From contig NC_134109.1 of NCBI RefSeq assembly GCF_040939455.1, forward strand, positions 72,693,001-72,757,000: DNA of 64,000 bases, read 5' to 3'. The DNA is from Microcebus murinus (Eukaryota > Chordata > Mammalia > Primates > Cheirogaleidae). The translations under genes and the position numbers were made by a program. The notes below the pieces were generated by a model. That model made no database searches and was not told the origin of the DNA. It saw only the letters and a list, made by a program, of their open reading frames with translations. The number at the start of each line of letters is the position of its first letter. The first letter of the stretch is position 1. Of this stretch, positions 46,012 to 55,859 are shown piece after piece.

Positions 46012-48375
46012 CTTTTTATTTATAATAAAAAGTAATTTTATTATAATTGTGCATATTTATGGGGCAAACTGTGAGTTTTCAATGCATGTATAAATTATAT
46101 AATGATCAAATGAGAATGATTACCATATCTGTCACTTTAAATATTTATCATGCCTTTGTGGTGATAACAGTCAAAATCTTCTCTTTTAGCTATCTTGAAA
46201 TATACACTATATTGCCACTTGTCATAGTCATCCTCCTGTGTAATAGAAAAGTAGAACTTATTCTTTCTGTCAATTGTAACTTTGTACTCCTTGATTAACC
46301 TCTCCTGTTCCTCCTCTTCCTCAACCCTCCCTATTCTCTGGTAACTACTCTCTACTTCTATAACTTTTTTAGATTCCACATATGAGTGAGATCATGTGGT
46401 GCTGTCTTTCTGTGACTGGCTTATTTTTCTTAACATAATGTTCTTCCAGTTCCTTGATGTAGCTGCAAAGTACAAAATTTCATTCTCTTTTGTGTCTGAA
46501 TACTGTTTCATTGCATCTATACACCACATTTTCTTTATTCATTTATCTGTACATGGACATTTAGGTTGATTTCACTTCTTAGCTATTATAGATAGTAGTG
46601 CAATATACATTGGAGTAAGATATCTTTTCAACATACTGATTTCATTTCCTTTGGATATATACCCAATAGTGGAATTGTTGGATCGTATGGCAGTTCTATT
46701 TTTAATTATTTTTAATTTTTTGGGAAAACTCTATTCTGTTTTTCATAATGGCTGTAGTATTAATAAATTACATAACACCAACAATCCAAAAGTGTTTCCC
46801 ATTCTCCATATCCTCACCAACATTTGATATTTTTGTCTTTTTGATAATATTAATATCTATTCTAAATGGAATCCATGAGCATGGGAGGGGTTTCCATCTG
46901 TTTACATCTTCTACAGTTTCTTTTCACAGTGTTTGGTAGTTCTCTCTATATAGGTCTCTCACCTCCTTCATTAAATATATCCCTGAGTATTTAATTTTCT
47001 TTGATGCTATTGTGAAAGTTTTGCCTCTTTGATTTGATTTTTGCTTGACTGTTATTGGCATATATGAATGCTAGTTTGGGGTCTACATTTAATTTTTTAA
47101 TCTATTTAGAGCAGGGTCTAGGTTCATTCTTCTGCACATAGATATCTAGTGTTCCCAGAAACATTTATTGAAGAGACTGCCCTTTCCCCAATGTGTGTTT
47201 TTGGTATCTTTGTTGAAAATAAGTTGGCTATAAATGCATGGATTTATTTCTGACCTCTGTATTCCATTGATCTATGTGTCTGTTTTTATGCCAGTACCAG
47301 GCTATTTTGGTTACTATGCTGTGTAGTATATTATTAAGTCAGGTAATATGATGCCTCCAGCTTTGTTCTTTTAACCCAAGTTTACATTTGCTATTTGGGG
47401 TCTTTTGCATTTCCATGTGAATTTGAAGACTTTTTTTCTATTTCTGTGAAGAATGTCATTGATATTTTAATAGAGATTGCATTGAATCTGTATATTGCTT
47501 TGTGCAGGGTTTTTTTGTGGCTTAACATATAGTCTGTCATGGAGAATGTTCCATGTGCTATTGAGAAGAACTTGTAGTCTGCAGGTGCTGACTAAACTGT
47601 TCTATAATGTCTATTAGGTTCATATGGTCTAGAGGGCACTTTAACTCTGATGTTTCTTTGTGATTTCCTCTCTAGATGGTCTGTCCATTGCTGAAAATGG
47701 AGTGTTGAAGTCCTCTATGATTATTGAATTGCAGTTGATCTCTCCCTTTAGGTTGTTAATATTTTCTTTATATGTGAAGAGGCTCTAGTCTTTGGTACAC
47801 ATATATTTATAATTGTTAAATCCTCTTGTGATATTGCTAGACAAGGGCTTACTACTGTCATTTTGTTACTTATTGTGTAACTCTTTTCTTCCTGTCTCCT
47901 TTTGTGGTTAAGTGCTGTACTCTGATAGCACACTTTTATTCCTTACTTTTCATTTTTAGTGTATTTATTATAGGTTTTTCCTTTGTATGCCATGAGGCAT
48001 ACAAAAATATTTTACAGTTATTATAAGTAATTTTAAAGTGATGACAACTTAAAATGGATCACAAAGGAAAGAAAAGGAATCAACAAAAATCTTAAAAAGT
48101 CTACACTTTAACTGGACATTTTTACATTTTGATGTCTCAAATTATGTTTTTTCTTGCCTATTGCTTAAAAAATTATTGTAGTTATTATTGTGCTGCATAG
48201 TATTGTCTTTTGGTGCTCATACTAAAGATAAGAGGAGTTTACACACAATTATGTCATTACCATATTGTAAATTTTTCTGTATACTTATTTTTATTAGTGA
48301 GTTAAATGCTTTCAGATTTTTTTGTTGAATTCTAGTGTTCTTTTCTTTCAGATAGGAGAATTTCCTTAACTTTTC
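46012..48375 (-). mobile_element. Old L1 (L1M type), orthologous insertion to that in unit B
   Basis: Same position, orientation and internal order as 17042-19685: 3' UTR at 46040-46160, ORF2 from 46600 onward, including AATGTGTGTTTTTGGTATCT (47191). A block present in B (about 17880-18440) is shortened in C, so one copy has an internal deletion. Confidence 0.8.
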
Positions 48376-49064
48376 AGATTTTTACCCTAATCAATTAAGT
48401 TTGCTAAATGAATTTCATTTAATTGTACTATTAATTGTATAAGTTATGTGCCTGGTTTTGTATACAAATCATCATGCCACATATTTATTATATTACCTAC
48501 TATGTAGTTTCTGTCTAAAAGATTGTCCCAACATATATTGTAGAGTGATCAGCTAAAAAATTGCTTTTATGATGTCTTATAGAAGAAATTGTAGAAAAAT
48601 TATAAAATTGAATCTTGTCATTCATACCAAATATCAATATCACTTCACCATCACCTGTCTAAGTGTGTTACCTAATTTTTAGTTATTTAGTGTGATAGTT
48701 AGTGATGTTTCCCCACTCAGATTGTTCACAGGACTAGTAGAATGGCTAGTTTCCAGGTGACACAAAAGTCTTTTTAGTCCTTCACCTTGTAGTCCTGATT
48801 TCCTCATTCTCTTCTTGTGAGACTACCTTCTCAATAAAGTAAATAAATAATTTGCATAACAATCCAATCTCAACCCTCACTTCTTGGAAAGTCAATTACA
48901 GGCAGTTAGCTTCTCTGTTGGGCATAATACCATGTATATAGGGCCAAGATTTTTCGTCCCATGTTATATGTTTTACTCTCAGATATAAATGCCAAATTTC
49001 AACATGAACACAAAATTCTGAAAATTAAGCACCCTTTTTTATCCCACTGATAATCTGATCTACT

Positions 49065-49080
49065 CTCTGTTATTTTTCAG
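49065..49080 (+). promoter_or_regulatory. Candidate 3' splice site upstream of OR C
   Basis: TCTGTTATTTTTCAG, with AG at 49079-49080, 16 bases before the ATG. The best-looking acceptor of the three paralogs. Confidence 0.5.
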
Positions 49081-49096
49081 GATACACTGAATAAAA

Positions 49097-50035
49097 ATGG
49101 ATGGAGGAAATCAGTCTGTACTGTTTGAATTTGTGCTTCTGGGACTTTGCCACTCTTGGAATATTCAGATCTTACTCTTCATAATATTCTGTATGCTTTA
49201 CCTGATCATTGTATCTGGAAATATTGGCATCGTGATCTTAATCATCATTGATTCCCATCTCCATTCTCCCATGTACTTCTTTTTGGCCAACCTGTCCTTT
49301 GTTGATATGTGGCTCTCCTCAGTCACAACTCCTAAAATGATCACAGACTTTCTCAGGGAGAACAAGACCATTTCCTTTGGAGGTTGCATGTGCCAGATAC
49401 TCTTTGTGCATTTTGTTGGAGGTGGTGAAATGGTGCTACTAGTGATAATGGCATATGACCGCTATGTGGCCATCTGTAAACCACTCCACTACTCCACCAT
49501 TATGAATCTCCAAAAGTGTTTTGGGCTGGTGGTGACTTCCTGGACCATTGGCTTTGTGCATGCCATGAGTCAAATGGTTGTAATTGTTCAGCTGCCATTC
49601 TGTGGTCCCAGGGACATAGACAGCTTCTTCTGTGATATACCACTGGTAATCAAGCTTGCCTGCATGGATTCCTCTAACTTGGAAATATTAATGAATGGTG
49701 ACAGTGGGGTTCTGGCCGTAACCTGCTTTATTTTGTTGCTGATATCCTACACATATATTCTTCTCACTGTCCAACAAAGCTCTAAAACTGGGGCATCTAA
49801 GGCACTCTCTACCTGCACTGCCCACATCACAGTGGTGGTGCTCTTCTTTGGACCCTGCATCTTCATCTATGTGTGGCCACTCAGCATCACCTGGATGGAC
49901 AAATTTCTTGCTGTGTTCTACTCTGTTATTACACCTCTCCTAAATCCAGCCATTTATGCCCTGAGAAATAAAGAGATGAAAAATGCTATGAAGAGATTTA
50001 GAAGCTATTACAGAGATTCCAATGTTAATATTTGA
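49097..50035 (+). CDS. Olfactory receptor, family 4 (copy C), intact, 312 aa
   Basis: Third paralog, intact frame, standard OR length. NQS at 5-7, PMYFFLANLS at 58-67, MAYDRYVAIC at 118-127, Cys97/Cys179, KALSTCTAH at 235-243, FFGPCIF at 250-256. In TM7 it has NPAIYALRN, where A and B have Thr288; Thr at this place is common in ORs. Residues 1-98 differ from copy A at only 3 positions (10, 20, 51), but residues 134-312 differ at about 42 from A and 16 from B. The TM3 segment CQILFVHFVGGGEM (99-112) and GDSGVLAV (201-208) before and within TM5 are unique to C; these regions line the odorant pocket in family models. Role as for the paralogs; ligand unknown. Confidence 0.95.
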   Translation: MDGGNQSVLFEFVLLGLCHSWNIQILLFIIFCMLYLIIVSGNIGIVILIIIDSHLHSPMYFFLANLSFVDMWLSSVTTPKMITDFLRENKTISFGGCMCQILFVHFVGGGEMVLLVIMAYDRYVAICKPLHYSTIMNLQKCFGLVVTSWTIGFVHAMSQMVVIVQLPFCGPRDIDSFFCDIPLVIKLACMDSSNLEILMNGDSGVLAVTCFILLLISYTYILLTVQQSSKTGASKALSTCTAHITVVVLFFGPCIFIYVWPLSITWMDKFLAVFYSVITPLLNPAIYALRNKEMKNAMKRFRSYYRDSNVNI

Positions 50036-51640
50036 TGCTCAGAAGCTTCAATGTGAATACTTGAGGTTGACTATATTTACCTTGTAAAATAGATTTGGAA
50101 TTCAGGTCATTTGATTTATGTCTGCATGTTTTTCTTGGCTCCAGATACAAAAATAGGGTTAATAAAATTCAGAAATTTCAAAATTTCCTAATCAACTAGC
50201 AGAACACCATGAAATATTGTTCTAATATGCAAGCACTAATAATCCTTCATTATGAGAAAATTATCTAATCATTCTTCCTATGACTTTAACTACATTAAAC
50301 AAAATTTCAAATCTTGTAATCCATTCAATAGAGCCATATATCTATTCTAATGGATTGCATCTTAATGAACTGTTATTTTGAATTTTCTTCTGAAATACAT
50401 TGGGAAAAATAGTGTTTCTATAACATTGACACCTTCTTGTAATCTTCACTTCCTTTTTGTCCAAAGGCAAAACATTATCATTTTTTTCTTAACATAACTT
50501 CCTACCCAAATGCTAATGAAGAAAACACAAAGAAAGGATGATATAAAAGTGATAAAGTACATAAGGAATAACAGTGAAGGTTATTCTCTGCTTAATATTC
50601 ATTAAGTTAATAAAAATTAAAAATAAAATAAATTCTAATGATATTTCCTTTAGTTATCTCAGTCTTGAAGACTTATTTATACTTTAAATTATTAACCATT
50701 TTTATAAAAAATTTAAAATGTAAGGCTGAGATCATGCATTACCTGTTTATTTCTTAAAACTGTAATACATGGTATACTGGTTAGTATATTAATATTTTAA
50801 TAAATAAATAGAAGCTGACTTTTTTCATTCAAATGTCTAACATTTATTTGTTATGGTATATATATAAATTAAAATTTTGGCATTTAAAAATTATCCTAAA
50901 AGTTTTAAATTATTAATATTTCTTTTGTTTTTCCAGAATTGTAAATCAAGCAGATTGAAATTCAGTTGTAAGAATAAACAGTAAAATCATAAACCAAAAG
51001 GATGGAAGTTTTTATTTCTTTTAATTTGGGAGCAAAGTACAACAAATGACAGAATAAAAACAATGCAGTTATTTTTAACTTGGCTGTCTAGTCTATGTCA
51101 TTATGTTGTATGCATTGCCTTAAATGTTTTTAGTATTATCCCAAAATTGTAAATGAGAAAACAAGATTCAGATATAGTAACTAAATTTCCTCAAGGTAAC
51201 AGAGTTTTATTTTTCTTTACTTAAAGGATTTAGAGATCAGTTTGATTTCCAAATTGTGTTCATTTGTTATTTGACACCGCACAGTACAATATAAAATTTA
51301 TTTCTTAGAAGGTAAATAAATAACTCATTCCAAAAATAAAATATGAGAACATGCCTATTAATCTAATATACAAAAAAATCCTAATTTTTGTAAATTACAT
51401 AATTGGCAATATAGATTGATCAAGCAATATATGTTGCAAACAAACCAAGCATCTTCTAAGCAGACACTTGCACACAGATGGTATTAAAAGACTAGCATCA
51501 ACTGTTTAGTTGTCTTTATCTTAGGTGGAGCCTCAATTCATCCTCTGGGAGATATTCACTCAATCATTGCATTTTCATCACTGCATGTTTTAAGTAACTT
51601 CTTTTCTATCCAGAATGCTGAGTATCTTTATAACTCTGTA
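50036..51640 (+). other. 3' flank of OR C
   Basis: Non-coding. AATAAA at 50609-50614 in the conserved TTAATAAAA is the candidate poly(A) signal. 50900-51150 also matches unit A at 7470-7530 and 9150-9300, on either side of the L1 in A. From 51150 to 51640 no gene or repeat is recognised. Confidence 0.5.
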
Positions 51641-51649
51641 TGTTTATAA

Positions 51650-52930
51650 ACAGCTCTCAAGTGACCAACAAACAGATGTTTGGCTTGTTGTTGACATTTC
51701 TAAGGTGAATGGACAGCATTCTACTTTGAAGGATGCCACTCTGATTGAATAAGATAAAAACAAATCAGCAATGGTAGGCTGACTTGCATGCTGTTTTCCC
51801 AGCAGTGCTCCGGAAGAATAAAATGGCGGTAAAATCTCCTGTGTTTGGGATTTTGCTGACTCATGGACAATGGCCAATGGCCTGGCCATACAGTGGGGTG
51901 GGAGATGAATAGAAATGTAACCTAATAAAGGGATGTTTGCATGGGATACAGCCCAATGGAAATGTGAACGAGCATTAAAGTAGGAGAGGTTGATGCCCAT
52001 CAGAGGAGCTCCCTTATGGATTCATAAGATGATTAGAATTGACAAACAGATTTCACCATGTGCTCACTTGAGGTGGCTACCTGGGTCCATGAAATGAATG
52101 GATATGGGGGATTTGCAGCAATGTAGATATTGGCTGAATCTAGGCATATTCCTCTTGCACCAAGGCAGAAAATGCCAACAAGAATTGTTCTATCTGCCAA
52201 CAAGAGAGACAGAGACTAAAGATGGCACTGTGAAACATTTCTTCCTTTGAAGGCCTTAAACATAGCAGGCAGGTCAGACCAATGCTGGTAGCTGTGGGAG
52301 GCTGCACACTGGTCTTAACAGGAATAGACACTGATTCTGGACCGGGCTTTGCTTACCTGATGGAATATACAAATGCCCAGAGTACTATAGGAGATCTGGA
52401 ACAGAATACATTACACCAATTTGGCCAACCAAGAAATACAGTGTACAGCCCAAAATGTTAAACAATAGGCAGAGAGATATTCTCCTCGGAGTAATAGTTT
52501 CATAGAAAAGTAGAACAAGCTATTGAAACATTAGTTGTCTAAAATGAGGGGAGATATAGGCCTAAAGAGCTGGCTCACACACCATCACCAGTGTGAGCTC
52601 ACACTCAACATGAGTAGGACTGAAGAAGAGTCCCCATTAAATAGTCCTGTTCTTCTGGTCTATCTGAAAAAGAGGGAATAGGAGAGGTGCTGGAAAAACC
52701 ATGTGAATTTGCCAAGGGAGGAGTATGCTGGTATAACAACTGTACATTTTTTTCTCTTTTCCCCATATCACCTCAACTTTTTTTCTTTCCTTTTCCTGAT
52801 GCAGTGGTAACAGGACAAGGACTACAATTACAAGTGTTGGAAGTCACAATAATTTCTAAGGAAGAAACTGTAATTATGTTTTTAAAACTTATGTCACAAT
52901 TTCCAAGGGCCTGATGAGGGTGGATGATAC
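51650..52930 (+). pseudogene. ERV-L-like pol remnant (RNase H / integrase region)
   Basis: Plus-strand translation gives fragments of a retroviral pol: an RNase-H-like part (about 51650-51900) and a zinc-finger-like part with CSICQQ-type spacing (about 52110-52220; read NANKNCSICQQERQR with a frame change). The integrase core begins with TGIDTDSGPGFAY (52318). Further integrase sequence runs to about 52550 and a C-terminal part to 52914. Many stops interrupt it. The wording of the core fits the ERV-L (class III) group better than class I, but this needs a search. No LTR was identified. Confidence 0.6.
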
Positions 52931-53410
52931 CTACATCTCATTTAACAAAATTGAGGCTAACAGTAAATGTAGTTATATTTCCTTGTGTTAAAAATATACC
53001 ACTAGTTCTGTACCTGTGTGATCATACCATATATGAGTAGAAATGAACTGAGGGGGACACACTTGCTAGACTAATATTGCAGCCTACAATCTAGACCAAC
53101 ATGATGGCTGAAACTAACACCCCTTACAAAGATGGAGAAGTTTGGGTATTAATGAAGAAAAGGAGAAATAATAGCTGAGGCTAAAGAAACGATTACATGG
53201 GTATGAATTGAGGGAATTTCAATATTACATTAACACCTCAAAAGAGATTCAGAGCAAGAGATGATATCATCCCTTAGCTCAATTATACCAGATGCCTGAT
53301 GGGTAAAGCCACGAGTTTGCCAAGACCACTTCTGCTCATGGAACCTGACAAGATCAAAGGAAGCCTACAAGCCTGAGTGGCCTTACCCTGAAAGACATTT
53401 TCGAACAAAC
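52931..53410. other. Unassigned, possibly ERV remnant
   Basis: May continue the ERV-L-like element (GATGGAGAAGTTTGGG around 53130), but nothing is certain. No gene seen. Confidence 0.35.
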
Positions 53411-54163
53411 AAACAAAGATTCTAGAGCTGAAAAATTTATTGAAGAAAATACAAAACACATTAGGAAACTTCAAAAACAGACTAGACCAAGCAGTAGAAA
53501 GAATCTCAAAACTTGAAGGCAGATATTTTGAAATAATCTAGTCATACAAAAATAAGTAAAAGAAAAAAATTAAAACAGAATGAGCAAAGGCTTCAAGTGC
53601 ACCTATGTGTTATTGGTATTCCTTGGGAGATGGGGGGGGTATGGTGGTGAGATCAAAAAGTTTAGGCATCCTATTTAAGATAATAATTGTTGAACGTTTC
53701 CCAGGACTAGCAAGAGAGTTAGACATTCAAGAATAAGAGGCCCAGTGATCCCCAGGCAAATATACTGCACTTTGCCATGACATATTATAGTCAGTACAAT
53801 TAAAGTCAAAGTGAAAGAGAAAATTTTAATATTAGCAGGAGAAAAGCACCTAGTCACCTATAAAGGAACAGCATTAGATGAACAGCAGACCTAACAGCAG
53901 AAACCTTACAAATCAAATGGATTCACAGCTGAATTGGACTAGAAATGCAAAGAACTGGTGTTAATCTTACTAAGGCTATTCTAAAAGATCAAGAAAGAGA
54001 GAATCCTCCCTAACTAATTCTACAAAACCAGTATCACCCTGATACCAAAGCCAGGAAAGGATAGAACAAAAAAAAGAAAACTACAGACTGATGTCTCTCA
54101 TGAACATACACACAAAAATCCTCAACAAAATACTAGCAAACTGAATCCAACAGTAAACCAAAA
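53411..54163 (+). mobile_element. Old L1, left part, with ORF1-to-ORF2 jump
   Basis: 53420-53930 is ORF1-like (RISKLEGRYFEII at about 53500, then ITKAKSKV..). Near 53920 the sequence switches to ORF2 (FTAELD, then [11 protein letters not shown] at about 54030) without endonuclease, so an internal deletion separates them. Interrupted at 54170 by a solo LTR and continued at 54877. Confidence 0.75.
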
Positions 54164-54169
54164 GGATTA
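54164..54169 (+). repeat. 6-bp target duplication (left) of solo LTR
   Basis: GGATTA, repeated at 54871-54876; L1 ORF2 is continuous when the LTR and one copy are removed. Confidence 0.8.
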
Positions 54170-54870
54170 TATAGGGGACTGACATATATTTTCCTAGTTT
54201 AAGAATTAAAGTTAGTGAGTAACGTACGTTTTCTGCCCAGAGTGTTTGACAGTAATGTGTTCCGGACAGGCTCCCTGTGATAAACAAAGGTGTTGCCTAG
54301 AGGCATAACAAAGGGCCTGAGTTGTAAATAAGCAAGAGCTACCCTGCCCCATAGCATTGGGGGTCGGGAGGCCACACGATAAACACATTGTGCCTGTGAT
54401 TGCTGCGTACACCCCATAAGATGGCTGGTTAGTCAATGACGGGTAAGACCCCTCAAGGGAGGGGTGACCTAAGCCATGCACAGCCACCGGGGTTCAGCCA
54501 AAGATCTTAGGGGATCACCCTAAGAGAAGCTGGGGATGAGAAATGTCCCCTGTGGCTCACCTTGCCCATCCTTGCTAATCTTGGTCCTTTATCTATGCCT
54601 AGTGGCTAGAGCAACCACCTTGAAATTCTGAGTTAGGGGATATCTGCTTTCCTAAGGCTATGAATTCCAGAATTTATGGCTATTGCTGCCATGCCTGGGT
54701 GGTTACGTACAAGGAACTAACTTTAATCTTTTAGAGTATAAAAATAAAATGGACCCAGTGTATTATTACTCGAGTCAACCATTTGTATATGTGTCCGCAT
54801 TTTTCTTTGTGTTTTGCGTTTGTGTTTTGTGTTCTGTGTTCATCCTCTGTCCTGTAAATGGGCCACAACA
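54170..54870 (+). mobile_element. Solo LTR, probably class II (betaretrovirus-like)
   Basis: A 701-bp insert in an old L1. It ends in CA (GGCCACAACA); the 5' dinucleotide is TA rather than TG, likely one transition. It contains a TATA-like AGTATAAAAATAAAATGG (54738) whose AATAAA could serve as the poly(A) signal, followed by a TGTGTTTTG-rich U5-like part (54810-54845). The 6-bp duplication is typical of class II (ERV2) integrases; class I gives 4-5 bp and class III 5 bp. No internal viral sequence remains, so it arose by LTR-LTR recombination. Confidence 0.8.
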
Positions 54871-54876
54871 GGATTA
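54871..54876 (+). repeat. 6-bp target duplication (right) of solo LTR
   Basis: GGATTA, matching 54164-54169. Confidence 0.8.
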
Positions 54877-55735
54877 TTCATCACAATCAAGTAGGTTTCA
54901 TACCAGGGATGCAAGGATGATTTTACATAGTCAAGTCAATGAGTGTGATTCACCACATAAACAGAATTATTTAGTAAAAAAAAAAAAACATAATTATCTC
55001 AATAGATACATTTGATAAAAATCCAGCACCTCTTCATGATAAAAACCCTCAAAAAAAGCCTGTAATGCACATACCTTGAAAAAACAAAAGTTATATGGCA
55101 AAATCATAGCCGATATCACACTGAATGGGGAAAAGTTGAAAATATTCCTTCTAAGAGCTGATACAAGACAAGGATATCCACTTTCCCCCCTTCTATTCAA
55201 CATAGTACTGGAAGTCCTAGCCAGAGCAGCCAGGCAAGAAAAAATAAATAAATGGCATTCAAATTGGAAAATAGGAAGTCAAATCATCTTTGTTTGCTGA
55301 TGATGTGAACTTATACCTAGAAAACACTAAGGACTCTTTGAAAACACTCCTATATTTGATGAACAATTCAGCAAAGTCTCAGATTATAATACCAACATAC
55401 AAAAATTAAAAGCATTTCTATGCACCAACAACAACCAAGTTGAGAATCATGTCAAGAACTCAACCCCATACACAATGGTTAGAAAAGAAATAAAATACCT
55501 AGGAGTAAATTTAACGAAGGAGGTGGAAAATCTTTATAACATGAACTGTAAATCACTAAAGAAAGAAGTTGTAGATGACAAAAAAAATGGAAAAATATCC
55601 ATTCTTAGGGACTGAAAGAATCAATATTGTTAATATGACAATACTGCCCAAAGCTATCTTCAGATTCAATACAATTCCCTTCAAAATGCCAACATTATTT
55701 TTCATAGAATTAGAGAAAAAACAATTCTAAAATAT
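54877..55735 (+). mobile_element. Old L1, right part (reverse transcriptase)
   Basis: Resumes with the segment for SSRFHTRDARM, then [30 protein letters not shown] (55130-55215), a degraded FADD box near 55295 and LPKAIFRFNTIPFKMPT near 55650. Ends without a 3' UTR near 55735. Not coding. Confidence 0.82.
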
Positions 55736-55859
55736 ATGCTAATGACTTATGTATCCTTCCATCCTTCCAAAGTTTCTTTATCCATATACAATATATATTA
55801 TATTTCTCCATATTTTACACAAAATATAGCTTACTATATAAATAATGAAAAAGAAGACA

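Larger units (their letters stand above)
43180..51640 (+). repeat. Segmental duplication unit C
   Basis: Aligned with unit B from TTTATATAATGTTTTACTTG (43199) to beyond the OR gene, and with unit A to the right as far as about 51150. It shares the old minus-strand L1 with B but lacks the Tigger1 of A and the young L1 of B. It is the most complete copy and gives the empty sites for both. Confidence 0.82.

Noticed and set aside
51644..52000. 118-codon minus-strand open frame
   Set aside because: Antisense to the decayed pol remnant, whose plus-strand reading is more informative.
54199..54487. Minus-strand open frames of 72-91 codons
   Set aside because: They lie within the solo LTR and have no recognised motif.
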